Assembly (NCBI GenBank): GCA_018382125.1
Contig: JAGZQO010000002.1
Span: forward strand, 77,119-141,118
Direction of reading: 5' to 3'
DNA length: 64,000 bases
DNA from: Collinsella sp.
GTDB lineage: Bacteria; Actinomycetota; Coriobacteriia; Coriobacteriales; Coriobacteriaceae
In this document: piece by piece, positions 1-7,677 of the stretch
Numbering within the stretch: the stretch's first letter is position 1
Layout of the letters: every line of letters starts with the position of its first letter
The notes under the pieces: model-generated
The model's input: only the letters and a program-made list of their open reading frames with translations
Databases searched by the model: none
Told to the model about the DNA's origin: nothing
Program-made: the position numbers and the translations under genes

Positions 1-218
1 GCGGCATCCTCAACAACCTCACGCAGATCGGCGAGTAGAGCCGGAGCGATCGAGGTGACCTCAAGCGAAAGGACGCAGGCGCGTCGCCCCGTCCCCTCGA
101 TGATAAGGGCACGGGCGAAGACCTCATGACGGAGTTCGTCGAAACCGTCGAACGGCAACACGTCCCCAAGATCGATGGCCACACGAGCGGCCCCAGCCCT
201 CATCTCTCCTTCGCCCAT
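1..218 (-). CDS. N-terminal part of a neutral ceramidase-like protein (runs off the window)
   Basis: Partial gene on the minus strand; about 72 residues are visible, from ATG at 218 to the window edge. The start is supported by GGGGAG eight bases upstream; a second ATG at 203 has its purine run too close. The residues include a GAARVAIDLGDVLP stretch, then an LRHEVFARALIIEG stretch and VLSLEVTSIAP, which resembles the N-terminal pattern of the neutral/alkaline non-lysosomal ceramidase-like fold. It follows the amidohydrolase stop codon by about 26 bases, so the two are probably cotranscribed. No catalytic residues are visible in the part present, so the function is only suggested by the fold pattern. 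Confidence 0.5.
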   Translation of the reverse strand, partial: MGEGEMRAGAARVAIDLGDVLPFDGFDELRHEVFARALIIEGTGRRACVLSLEVTSIAPALLADLREVVEDA

Positions 219-244
219 GGCAGATACTCCCCTCTGATTGCCGC

Positions 245-1279
245 TCACTCGACACCGTACAGTTGCTGCGCCGTACCGCCAAGCACAAGGTCGCTGTCTG
301 TATCGCTCAGATTTGCAGCGCGAACGCAGGCGACACCCTCGGTGAGCCACTCGCGTTTGACGGGATAGCTCGTGCCAAAAACAATATGGTCTGCACCCAG
401 CACGTCAACCGCGCAGGCGAGGAGTGTCTTGCCCCAAGGCTGGGCATGGGACATGTCGAAATAGATGTTGTTCTCGAGGTGCCTGGAAACGGTCTCGGTA
501 TCGACCTGAAAACGGCCAGAAGCATCAGGGCGCTTGGGACCATGAGGCAGCAGCATCTCCTTGAACGCAAAGTATGCGCCGCCGAGCATGGAGTGGACCA
601 TCTTGATATTGGGATAGCGCTCAAAGAAATCACCAAAGATCTCTCGGCCGATCGCCGTAGTTTGGTCGACGCAGCGGCCATAAGAGCGGCGAAGGTTGTC
701 GTACGCGAGAAGCGACTCGTTCTCGACCGGCACGGGAACATGGTGCACGTAAACGGTGACATGGCGTTCGTTCAGGTGCTCGAAAAAGCTCGAGAAGACC
801 TGGTCGTCGAGATAGCGCTTGCCGTAGTGAGCGCAGAGCTGCACGCCCGCAAAACCATCGTCGAGCCTGCGGTCGAGCTCCTCCAAATTCGCTTTGGTGC
901 CAAAGGGCGGCACGGCGACAAGCGGAATCAGACGGCCATTTGACGCCTTCGCGTCAGCAGCCATACCGTCGTTGAAACGCCGGCACATCTCGAGCGACAT
1001 CCACTCGTGGCAGCCGGGGAGCTTGAGGATCGCCTTGTCGACCCCCGCCTCATCCATATCGGCCAAGCGCTTCTCGAGGGTGTAGTCGCCCTCAATGTAG
1101 TTAAGACCCGGAGAACCGGCGGGCATCTCGATCACGATCTGTCGTTTGCCGGCGGAATTCATGGTCAGATAGCCTTCGGTGTCATAGGCGCGGGGTACCT
1201 CGGCCAAAAACTGTTCGCAGAGCGTCTCGTCATGAAAGATGTGCTCGTCGAACCAGTAGGAATTTGCATCGATAATCAT
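245..1279 (-). CDS. Amidohydrolase-2 family TIM-barrel protein with degenerate metal site
   Basis: 344 residues, the usual length for the ACMSD/amidohydrolase-2 family of metal-dependent decarboxylases and hydrolases. The fold is suggested by the central VYVHHVP segment, the MVHSMLGG motif and the C-terminal FGTSYP motif. Two expected metal or catalytic positions are altered. The N-terminal D-x-H-x-H is D4-A-N6-S-Y8, and the usual Asp of the GTDYP-type motif is Ser304. Two His-containing strands remain. It may therefore use a different chemistry or be non-catalytic. It appears to head an operon with the ceramidase-like gene. A 7-3-7 palindrome lies about 85 bases upstream of the start. Confidence 0.75.
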   Translation of the reverse strand: MIIDANSYWFDEHIFHDETLCEQFLAEVPRAYDTEGYLTMNSAGKRQIVIEMPAGSPGLNYIEGDYTLEKRLADMDEAGVDKAILKLPGCHEWMSLEMCRRFNDGMAADAKASNGRLIPLVAVPPFGTKANLEELDRRLDDGFAGVQLCAHYGKRYLDDQVFSSFFEHLNERHVTVYVHHVPVPVENESLLAYDNLRRSYGRCVDQTTAIGREIFGDFFERYPNIKMVHSMLGGAYFAFKEMLLPHGPKRPDASGRFQVDTETVSRHLENNIYFDMSHAQPWGKTLLACAVDVLGADHIVFGTSYPVKREWLTEGVACVRAANLSDTDSDLVLGGTAQQLYGVE

Positions 1280-1360
1280 TGGTTGGAACCGCCTTTCATC
1301 TTGTTGAAAACATTCTAGAAAAGCAGGTACCCGGACATCAATTCCAGCTTAAGCCCACTG

Positions 1361-1377
1361 TATTCCATTTTGGAATA
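1361..1377. promoter_or_regulatory. Palindromic candidate operator upstream of the amidohydrolase
   Basis: TATTCCA-TTT-TGGAATA is a perfect 7-3-7 inverted repeat about 85 bases upstream of the amidohydrolase start. Its ATTCCA/TGGAAT arms resemble sites used by IclR-type regulators, but no such regulator is encoded in the window. The assignment to a protein is inference. Confidence 0.4.
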
Positions 1378-1447
1378 GAACTTACCGCTCACACGCGAAC
1401 CTCGCCCGCTCAACGAGACAAGCGCTAACAGCACGGGCTTAGACAGA

Positions 1448-1484
1448 AAACGGTCGGCCCGCATCCGTTGCGGGCCGACCGTTT
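1448..1484 (-). terminator. Intrinsic terminator of the HTH-aminotransferase gene
   Basis: AAACGGTCGGCCCG pairs perfectly with CGGGCCGACCGTTT around a 9-base loop, and on the minus strand the stem ends in a short T run. It lies about 20 bases after the aminotransferase stop codon. Confidence 0.85.
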
Positions 1485-1505
1485 CATTACAGGCTACCTT
1501 TGCCG

Positions 1506-3026
1506 TTACGCCTGGCGGTAATGATCGAAGAAGTCGGCGAGGTCTTCGAGCGACTCTTTGAGCACTTCCATGCGCGGCAGGTACACGATACGGAAGTGGT
1601 CGGGCTCAGCCCAGTTGAAGCCGCCGCCACGCGTGATCAGGATCTTCTTCTCGTGCAGCAGGTCAAGGGCGAACTGCTCGTCATCGGTGATGTTGAACTT
1701 CTTTACATCCATCTTGGGGAAGATGTAGAACGCCGCACGCGGCTTAACTACCGAGATGCCGTCAATCTTGCTGAGTGCCTCATACACAAAGTTGCGCTGC
1801 TCGTAGACACGGCCGCCGGGACGGATGTAATCGTTAACGGACTGATGACCACCGAGTGCCGTCTGAACGATCGACTGAGCCGGCACGTTGGAGCACAGGC
1901 GCATGTTGGAAAGCATGTTGATGCCCATGATGAAGTCGCTCATGCAGCGCTGGTTGCCCGAGAGCACCATCCAGCCAATACGATAGCCCGCAATCATGTG
2001 CGACTTGGAAAGGCCACTAAAGGTGACACAGGGCAGATCGGGGGCGAGCGAGGCAATCGAGACGTGCTCGTAGCCGTCCATGCACAGGCGGTCGTAGATC
2101 TCATCGGCAAAGATCATCAGCTGATGCCTGCGTGCAATCTCGACGATGCCCTCGAGCACCTCGCGCGGATAGACAGAGCCCGTGGGGTTGTTGGGGTTGA
2201 TGATGACGAGGGCTTTGGTCGCGCTCGTAATCTTGGACTCCATATCCTCCAGGTCGGGATACCAATCCGCCTGCTCATCGCACAGATAATGTACGGGATG
2301 ACCGCCAGCAAGGGTAGCGCACGCCGTCCAGAGCGGATAGTCGGGGCTGGGGATCAGAATCTCGTCGCCATTGTCGAGCAGCGCGTTCATCGAAAGCTGA
2401 ATGAGCTCGGACACGCCGTTGCCCGTGTAGATATGCTCCATCTGAACGTTGGGCAGGCCCTTGATCTGCGAATACTGCATGATCGCCTTGCGCGCGGAGA
2501 ACAAGCCGCGCGAGTTGGAATAGCCTTCGCAGTCGGGCAGCTGCTGGCGCATGTCCTTGATGACCTCGTCGGGCGTGCGGAAACCGAAGGGCGCCGGGTT
2601 GCCGATATTGAGCTTGAGGATGCGCTCGCCCTCGTCCTCCATACGGGCAGCCTCGTCGACGACGGGACCGCGCACGTCATACAGGACGTTATCGAGCTTG
2701 GTGGATTTAGAAAAAGTACGCATGGTGGTGCTCCTTGCAATTTGAGCTGAGGGATGGGGTTCGGGCTTGGAATCGTTGCGGGGTGATGATGCCTCGCCTT
2801 GATCGGCGTCGCCGGCAAGCAGCCAGGTAACATCGACCTCCAAAATACGGGCGAGCAGCTCAGCCACATCGCGCCGCGGGATCGTCTTGCCGCTCACATA
2901 TTGGCTCATCTGACTCTTGCCGAGTTTTTTGCCGAGCATCTCCGATGCGCGGATTACGTCCGACTGGCGAACGTCGCGATCGGACATAGTCTGTCGCAGG
3001 CGATCGCTAAACGTCTCTTGGGCCAC
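1506..3026 (-). CDS. XRE-type HTH fused to a PLP aminotransferase (AlaA-like)
   Basis: 506 residues from a GTG start at 3026, preceded by AAGGAGG five bases away; the longer frame to 3077 lacks such a site. Residues about 6-70 form a cro/CI-type helix-turn-helix, followed by a low-complexity linker to about residue 100. The rest is a complete fold-type I aminotransferase with an NIGNPAPFGF substrate loop, INPNNPTG, FADEIYD and the PLP lysine in SGLSKSHMIAGYRIG. The enzyme half resembles glutamate-pyruvate aminotransferases such as AlaA. The order HTH then aminotransferase differs from MocR regulators, which carry a GntR wHTH. The gene stands alone with its own terminator. The palindrome just upstream suggests that it represses itself, possibly in response to PLP or an amino acid. 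Confidence 0.85.
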   Translation of the reverse strand: MAQETFSDRLRQTMSDRDVRQSDVIRASEMLGKKLGKSQMSQYVSGKTIPRRDVAELLARILEVDVTWLLAGDADQGEASSPRNDSKPEPHPSAQIARSTTMRTFSKSTKLDNVLYDVRGPVVDEAARMEDEGERILKLNIGNPAPFGFRTPDEVIKDMRQQLPDCEGYSNSRGLFSARKAIMQYSQIKGLPNVQMEHIYTGNGVSELIQLSMNALLDNGDEILIPSPDYPLWTACATLAGGHPVHYLCDEQADWYPDLEDMESKITSATKALVIINPNNPTGSVYPREVLEGIVEIARRHQLMIFADEIYDRLCMDGYEHVSIASLAPDLPCVTFSGLSKSHMIAGYRIGWMVLSGNQRCMSDFIMGINMLSNMRLCSNVPAQSIVQTALGGHQSVNDYIRPGGRVYEQRNFVYEALSKIDGISVVKPRAAFYIFPKMDVKKFNITDDEQFALDLLHEKKILITRGGGFNWAEPDHFRIVYLPRMEVLKESLEDLADFFDHYRQA

Positions 3027-3047
3027 TAGAACCTCCTTGCTGGCAAA

Positions 3048-3128
3048 GTTCAATTTATAGAATACGAATTGAACCAAGGTTCAATTTAGGCAGCAGTATA
3101 ACGCGGCACCTCATTCGAAAGTTCAATT
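3048..3128. promoter_or_regulatory. Operator cluster upstream of the HTH-aminotransferase
   Basis: A perfect 20-base palindrome, AATTGAACC-AA-GGTTCAATT, occupies 3067-3086. Two further half sites reading GTTCAATT lie at 3048-3055 and 3121-3128. The central site overlaps the likely promoter, 40-60 bases before the GTG start. Four copies of one half site in front of a gene that itself encodes an HTH point to autoregulation; this is inference. Confidence 0.6.
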
Positions 3129-3188
3129 TCATAAGAAAATGCACCAGACTCTGAGATTTGCCCAAAGTGGGCAATGACGCGCACACGT

Positions 3189-4046
3189 TTAGAGGTATTC
3201 GAGGAAACGGGCGGCGGCAAGCGAAACATCGGCCGTTCGATATATCGCATTGATCTGCCGATGAGGATGTCCCTCGAGCGGACGCACGGCAACATCGAAC
3301 TGACAGCGACGCAAGATGAGCGCGGGAAGAATGCTAACGCCCAGGCCGTCCTCGACCATAGCCATAATCGCATAGTCATCCCAGGTCGACAGCTTAGAGC
3401 GCACCGCCAGGCCCGCGCGGCGAAACAGCGGCGTAATCTCGTCGTCGCTACCGCGTTCCAGCAGGATAAACTGCTCGTTGGCCAAATCGGCAAGGGAAAC
3501 GACCTCCGCGGTGGCAAGCGAGGAGTCCGCTGGCACCACGGCCATCAGCTCGTCTTGCACCAACGGTCGCGACGCCATGCCGGCGCCGCGTGGCTCGCGC
3601 GGAATAAAGCCCAGGTCGCAGCGACCTTCCGCCACCCATTGTTCAATCTCTGAGTAATCGCCCATCAGCAACTCATAATCGACGTCCGGATGATCGGCGC
3701 GAAAGCGCGCAATCACCGGCGGCAGCACGTGGGTCGCCACACTCGAAAACGTACCGATGCAGATTTTGCCGCGCATGAGTCCACGCATCTCATCCACCCG
3801 TCGCTGCAAGCGAGTGAATTCCTCGCAGAGCGCCTCGACAGCCGGCATGACCTGCCGCCCGTCGGCAGAAAGAGCCACGCCCTCGCGACTGCGGTCGAGC
3901 ACCTTAAAACCCCAGTCGGCCTCAAGATCGGCCACCATACGGCTCACGCCCGACTGCGAATAGCTCAGGCGCTCGGCAGCACGCGTAAAGCTTCCGGCGC
4001 GCACCGTCTCCAGCAGCACCTGCATCTTTTGAATATTCGTTTCCAC
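3189..4046 (-). CDS. LysR-family transcriptional regulator
   Basis: 285 residues from the GTG at 4046, which follows an AAGG purine run; a longer frame begins at 4067. Residues 1-60 hold the winged HTH (SFTRAAERLSYSQSGVSRMVADLE), followed by the linker helix and a two-lobed substrate-binding domain. It is transcribed away from the EamA transporter at 4165, the standard arrangement for a LysR protein controlling its neighbour. It is clearly related to the LysR protein at 40853-41719: both share a WDDYAIMAMVEDGLGVS-like stretch, and that one also faces an EamA transporter. The effector cannot be read from sequence. Confidence 0.88.
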   Translation of the reverse strand: METNIQKMQVLLETVRAGSFTRAAERLSYSQSGVSRMVADLEADWGFKVLDRSREGVALSADGRQVMPAVEALCEEFTRLQRRVDEMRGLMRGKICIGTFSSVATHVLPPVIARFRADHPDVDYELLMGDYSEIEQWVAEGRCDLGFIPREPRGAGMASRPLVQDELMAVVPADSSLATAEVVSLADLANEQFILLERGSDDEITPLFRRAGLAVRSKLSTWDDYAIMAMVEDGLGVSILPALILRRCQFDVAVRPLEGHPHRQINAIYRTADVSLAAARFLEYL

Positions 4047-4118
4047 GGCACCCTTCCACCTTTGCATGAGTTTTTGTCATGTTCTCCATGCATTATATTC
4101 GCTTTTCTTCTAGAGCCA

Positions 4119-4135
4119 GTTCACCCATAGTGAAC
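4119..4135. promoter_or_regulatory. LysR-type dyad in the divergent promoter region
   Basis: GTTCAC-CCATA-GTGAAC is a 6-5-6 inverted repeat with the T-N11-A geometry typical of LysR sites. It lies between the divergent LysR and EamA genes, 30 bases upstream of the transporter start. Confidence 0.55.
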
Positions 4136-4164
4136 ATGCTCAGATATAGAGGGGATGTCAGCGC

Positions 4165-5076
4165 ATGAACAACGGACTGTTTACGTACTTAGCAGCATTG
4201 CTATTGTTTGGCTCCAACGGCATCATCGCCGCCGCCATCGCGCTGCCGAGCTCCGATATCGTGCTACTGCGCACGTTTTTGGGCGCACTCTCGCTTGTCA
4301 CCATCCTCGCCATCACCCAACGCCATAAGTTGCAGGCGCCATCTCGCCCCCGCGAAGCCGCGGCCCTCCTCCTCTCGGGAGCCGCGCTGGGCACCAGCTG
4401 GATTTTTCTGTTCCGCGCCTACCAGACGATCGGCGTCGGCGTATCCTCGCTGCTGTACTACTGCGGCCCCATCATCGTTATGGCGCTCTCCCCACTCATC
4501 TTTGGCGAAAAACTGACCGGCGGCAAAATCGCCGGGTTTATCGCCGTCGCCTGCGGCGCCTTCCTCATCGCGGCACAAGGTCTGGGCGGCAATATGCCCA
4601 TTGCGGGTATCGCTTGCGGCATCGTCTCGGCCTTCTGCTACGCATTGATGGTCATCGCCAGCAAGGGCGCGCCACACATCGAAGGCCTCGAGAACTCCAC
4701 GCTCCAGGTGAGCGCCGCCTTTGTGACCGCGCTGGTCCTCACGCTCATCACGCAGGGTGCTCCCTCATTCCTGCCCGCCGGCGTCGCCGCCAGTATTGAT
4801 TGGCGCGCCGTCGTCATGCTCGGCGTCGTCAACACCGGCATCGGCTGCCTGCTCTACTTTAGTGCCGTCGCCAAACTGCCCGTGCAGACCGTCGCCGTCG
4901 TCGGCTACCTCGAGCCGCTTTCGGCCGTCGTGTTCTCGGCCGTCCTTTTGGGCGAAACCATAACACCGGTCCGCCTGATGGGCGCCGCGCTTATCATCGG
5001 CGGCGCGATTTTTTGCGAACTCGCCGGCAAGCGCGCAAGCGCCAAGGCTGGCATAGCCCAGACAGCACGTGCTTAA
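4165..5076 (+). CDS. EamA/DMT-family membrane transporter
   Basis: 303 residues with ten predicted hydrophobic segments and two EamA repeats, the standard size and layout of drug/metabolite transporters that move metabolites or amino acids across the cytoplasmic membrane. The second repeat contains the conserved YLEPLSAVVFSAVLLGE motif near its end. The start ATG follows GAGGGGA with longish spacing. It is divergently paired with the LysR gene at 3189 and a dyad lies between them, so regulation by that protein is likely. The substrate is unknown. Confidence 0.85.
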   Translation: MNNGLFTYLAALLLFGSNGIIAAAIALPSSDIVLLRTFLGALSLVTILAITQRHKLQAPSRPREAAALLLSGAALGTSWIFLFRAYQTIGVGVSSLLYYCGPIIVMALSPLIFGEKLTGGKIAGFIAVACGAFLIAAQGLGGNMPIAGIACGIVSAFCYALMVIASKGAPHIEGLENSTLQVSAAFVTALVLTLITQGAPSFLPAGVAASIDWRAVVMLGVVNTGIGCLLYFSAVAKLPVQTVAVVGYLEPLSAVVFSAVLLGETITPVRLMGAALIIGGAIFCELAGKRASAKAGIAQTARA

Positions 5077-5110
5077 AAGCCCCTGTTTTGAAATGCTACC
5101 TACGTACATA

Positions 5111-5134
5111 AATAATCCCCAGCTGAGGATTATT
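5111..5134. repeat. 24-base near-perfect palindrome after the EamA gene
   Basis: AATAATCC...GGATTATT with a CAGCTG centre; only one base pair is mismatched. It may be a weak terminator of the upstream gene or an operator for kup. There is no T run directly after it. Confidence 0.45.
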
Positions 5135-5191
5135 GTCTAAAATAACCTGATGTGCCAAACTGCTCTTGTATGTATAAAGACGGCATAAAGA

Positions 5192-5212
5192 TTATCTGTC
5201 CTAGACAGATAA
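5192..5212. promoter_or_regulatory. Palindromic candidate operator in the kup leader
   Basis: TTATCTGTC-CTA-GACAGATAA is a perfect 9-3-9 inverted repeat ending 22 bases before the kup GTG start. In this position a bound repressor, or an RNA hairpin close to the ribosome site, could control expression. I could not match a c-di-AMP riboswitch here. Confidence 0.5.
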
Positions 5213-5234
5213 CCGGATGTCAAAGGGAGTCCAC

Positions 5235-7466
5235 GTGGCACACAACAAACCGGAGGCAAGCCCCCAAGACCAGCGTGGTCAAGGCGGGCACGGAGCCATC
5301 CCCCTCTCCGCTGGCATGCTGCTCGTAACGCTCGGCGTCGTCTATGGCGACATCGGCACGAGCCCCATGTACACCATGAAATCAATCGTCGCCAACAACG
5401 GCGGCATCGGTACCGTCAGCGAGGACATGATCCTGGGCGCGCTTTCGCTCGTCATCTGGACCATGACGCTCGTGACCACGGTCAAGTACGTGGTAATCGC
5501 CATGAAGGCCGACAACCACAACGAAGGCGGCATCTTCGCCCTGTTCAGTCTCGTGCGCAAGGTGGCGCCATGGCTGATTCTCCCCGCCATGATCGGCGGC
5601 GCGGCGCTGCTCGCTGACGGCATCCTCACCCCCGCCGTCACGGTTACCACGGCCATCGAGGGCTTGCGCACTATCGAGTGGGGCCATGCGCTTTTGGGTG
5701 ACGGCCAGACCAACGTAATCATCATCACCATCATCATTATCTGCGGCCTGTTTGCCATGCAGCGCGCCGGCACCTCGTCAATCGGCAAGCTGTTCGGCCC
5801 GCTTATGACGCTGTGGTTCCTGTTCTTGGCTGGCGCCGGCCTGTTCAACATGCTCGGCAACTTGTCCATCCTGCGCGCGCTCAACCCCATCCGTGGCATC
5901 ATGTTCCTGTTCTCGCCCATCAACCACTCGGGTATTATGGTGCTCGGCTTCGTCTTCCTGTCGACGACCGGCGCCGAGGCGCTCTATTCGGACATGGGTC
6001 ACGTGGGCAAGGCTAACATTTACGCATCCTGGCCGTTCGTAAAGGCGGCCCTCATCCTTAACTATCTGGGTCAGGGCGCTTGGCTGCTCGCCAACAATTC
6101 CAATCCCCAGATGCTCGCGATGGATATCGTCAACCCGTTCTATATGATGCTTCCCGAGCCCCTTCGCCCCTTTGCCATCGTGCTTTCGGCCGTGGCGGCC
6201 ATCATTGCCTCGCAGGCGCTCATCACCGGCTCGTTCTCGCTGGTATCCGAGGCAACGCGTCTCAACCTTATGCCGCATCTGCGCATCCACTACCCCAGCG
6301 ACACCAAGGGGCAGCTCTATATTCCGCTCGTCAACAACATCATGTGGGTCGGCTGCATCTTCATCGTGCTGCTGTTCCAAAACTCCGAGCGCATGGAGAG
6401 CGCCTACGGCCTCGCCATTACCGTGACCATGCTCATGACCACGACGCTTTTGACGAGCTACATCGCCGGCATCCTCAAGCACAGGCTGGGTGCCTGCGTC
6501 TTCGCCCTGCTCTTTGGTGCCATTGAGCTGTGCTTCTTCGCCTCGTGCCTCACCATGTTCTTTGACGGCGGCTACGTCATGATCTTCCTGGCCGCGCTGC
6601 TGTTTGGCCTTATGTATGTGTGGCGCCGCGGCACCGCCATCGAGCGCACGCAGACGATCCTGCTGCCCGTCTCCAAGTACATCGATCAGCTCAACCGCCT
6701 GCGCAACGACGAGACCTACCCCGTGCTCGCCGACAATCTGGTGTTCCTCACCAACAGCCCCGATCCGCTCACACTCGACCGCGACGTGCTCTATTCCATC
6801 CTGGACAAGCACCCCAAGCGCGCCAAGGCATATTGGTTCATCAACGTGCACGTTACCGATGAGCCCTATACGCACGAGTATTCCGTCGAGACCTTTGGCA
6901 CGGACTTTTTGTTCCGCGTGCGCTTGGACCTGGGCTTTAAGGTCAACCAGCGCATCAACGCCTATCTGCGTCAGATCGTCGGCGACTTGATGGCATCGGG
7001 CGAGCTGCCGCCGCAACATCACACCTACTCCATCTACGAGACGCGCGGCAACGTAGGTGACTTCCGCTTTTGCATGCTGCGCAAGATGCTTGCCCCCGAA
7101 ACGGACATCAACCGCAATGACCACCGCGTGATGGCCATCAAGTACGCCGTCCGCCGCGCCTGCGGAAGCCCGGCACGCTGGTACGGTCTCGAGAACTCGG
7201 CCATCATCATTGAGTACGTACCGCTGTTTGCCCGCATGCGCCCGGCCGTTAAGCTCGTGCGCACCCAGGTGCCGCTCGAGGTTCAGATCGAAGAGGCCGA
7301 GGAAATGGAAGTCGACATCTTCTCGGACGACTTGGTCAACGGCAACGAAGCCGGTAAGGACATGAACGTCGATCCCACCGAGTTGCTCGAGAGCGTCGCC
7401 GATACGCCCGAACAGCAACAGCTCGACGGCCTCGAGAACGAACAACTCAACAACGCCAACTTCTAG
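5235..7466 (+). CDS. kup: Kup-family potassium uptake transporter
   Basis: 743 residues. The GTG start at 5235 has AGGGAG five bases upstream; an in-frame ATG at 5217 lacks a site. The N-terminal half is a twelve-segment membrane domain beginning with the Kup signature LGVVYGDIGTSPMYT and containing NHNEGGIFAL and DGILTPAVTV. The C-terminal 250 residues form the hydrophilic domain typical of Kup, with an acidic tail. Kup/HAK/KT proteins import K+ by proton symport. The gene is a single unit between a palindrome-containing leader and a strong terminator. Length and motifs are complete. Confidence 0.95.
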   Translation: MAHNKPEASPQDQRGQGGHGAIPLSAGMLLVTLGVVYGDIGTSPMYTMKSIVANNGGIGTVSEDMILGALSLVIWTMTLVTTVKYVVIAMKADNHNEGGIFALFSLVRKVAPWLILPAMIGGAALLADGILTPAVTVTTAIEGLRTIEWGHALLGDGQTNVIIITIIIICGLFAMQRAGTSSIGKLFGPLMTLWFLFLAGAGLFNMLGNLSILRALNPIRGIMFLFSPINHSGIMVLGFVFLSTTGAEALYSDMGHVGKANIYASWPFVKAALILNYLGQGAWLLANNSNPQMLAMDIVNPFYMMLPEPLRPFAIVLSAVAAIIASQALITGSFSLVSEATRLNLMPHLRIHYPSDTKGQLYIPLVNNIMWVGCIFIVLLFQNSERMESAYGLAITVTMLMTTTLLTSYIAGILKHRLGACVFALLFGAIELCFFASCLTMFFDGGYVMIFLAALLFGLMYVWRRGTAIERTQTILLPVSKYIDQLNRLRNDETYPVLADNLVFLTNSPDPLTLDRDVLYSILDKHPKRAKAYWFINVHVTDEPYTHEYSVETFGTDFLFRVRLDLGFKVNQRINAYLRQIVGDLMASGELPPQHHTYSIYETRGNVGDFRFCMLRKMLAPETDINRNDHRVMAIKYAVRRACGSPARWYGLENSAIIIEYVPLFARMRPAVKLVRTQVPLEVQIEEAEEMEVDIFSDDLVNGNEAGKDMNVDPTELLESVADTPEQQQLDGLENEQLNNANF

Positions 7467-7488
7467 CGGCGCCATAAATCAACGACAG

Positions 7489-7526
7489 CGGCCCTGCGCC
7501 TCACGAGAGACGCAGGGCCGCTTTTG
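7489..7526 (+). terminator. Intrinsic terminator of kup
   Basis: GCGGCCCTGCG pairs perfectly with CGCAGGGCCGC around a 12-base loop and is followed by TTTT. The whole hairpin, loop included, is repeated at 9522-9555. Confidence 0.9.
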
Positions 7527-7677
7527 TCTACGTTTTGGCCAGGTAAAACACCTTTGAGGCTTTACCTGGGCGTAATCGTAGACTGCTATTCGGCATTTCC
7601 GGGGCTAGACAACCGCCTGGCCCCAATCGGTCATATAACCCTAGCCCACATTGAAATGCCATCGAAAAAGAAGCAGG

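Noticed and set aside
5077..5234. c-di-AMP riboswitch before kup
   Set aside because: Such elements precede potassium transporter genes in many Gram-positives, but the leader is too short and shows two simple palindromes rather than the conserved ydaO core.
5778..7475. Long minus-strand open frame of over 560 codons opposite kup
   Set aside because: Kup on the plus strand has complete family motifs. GC-rich third positions open long frames on the other strand, and the antisense product shows no recognisable motif.
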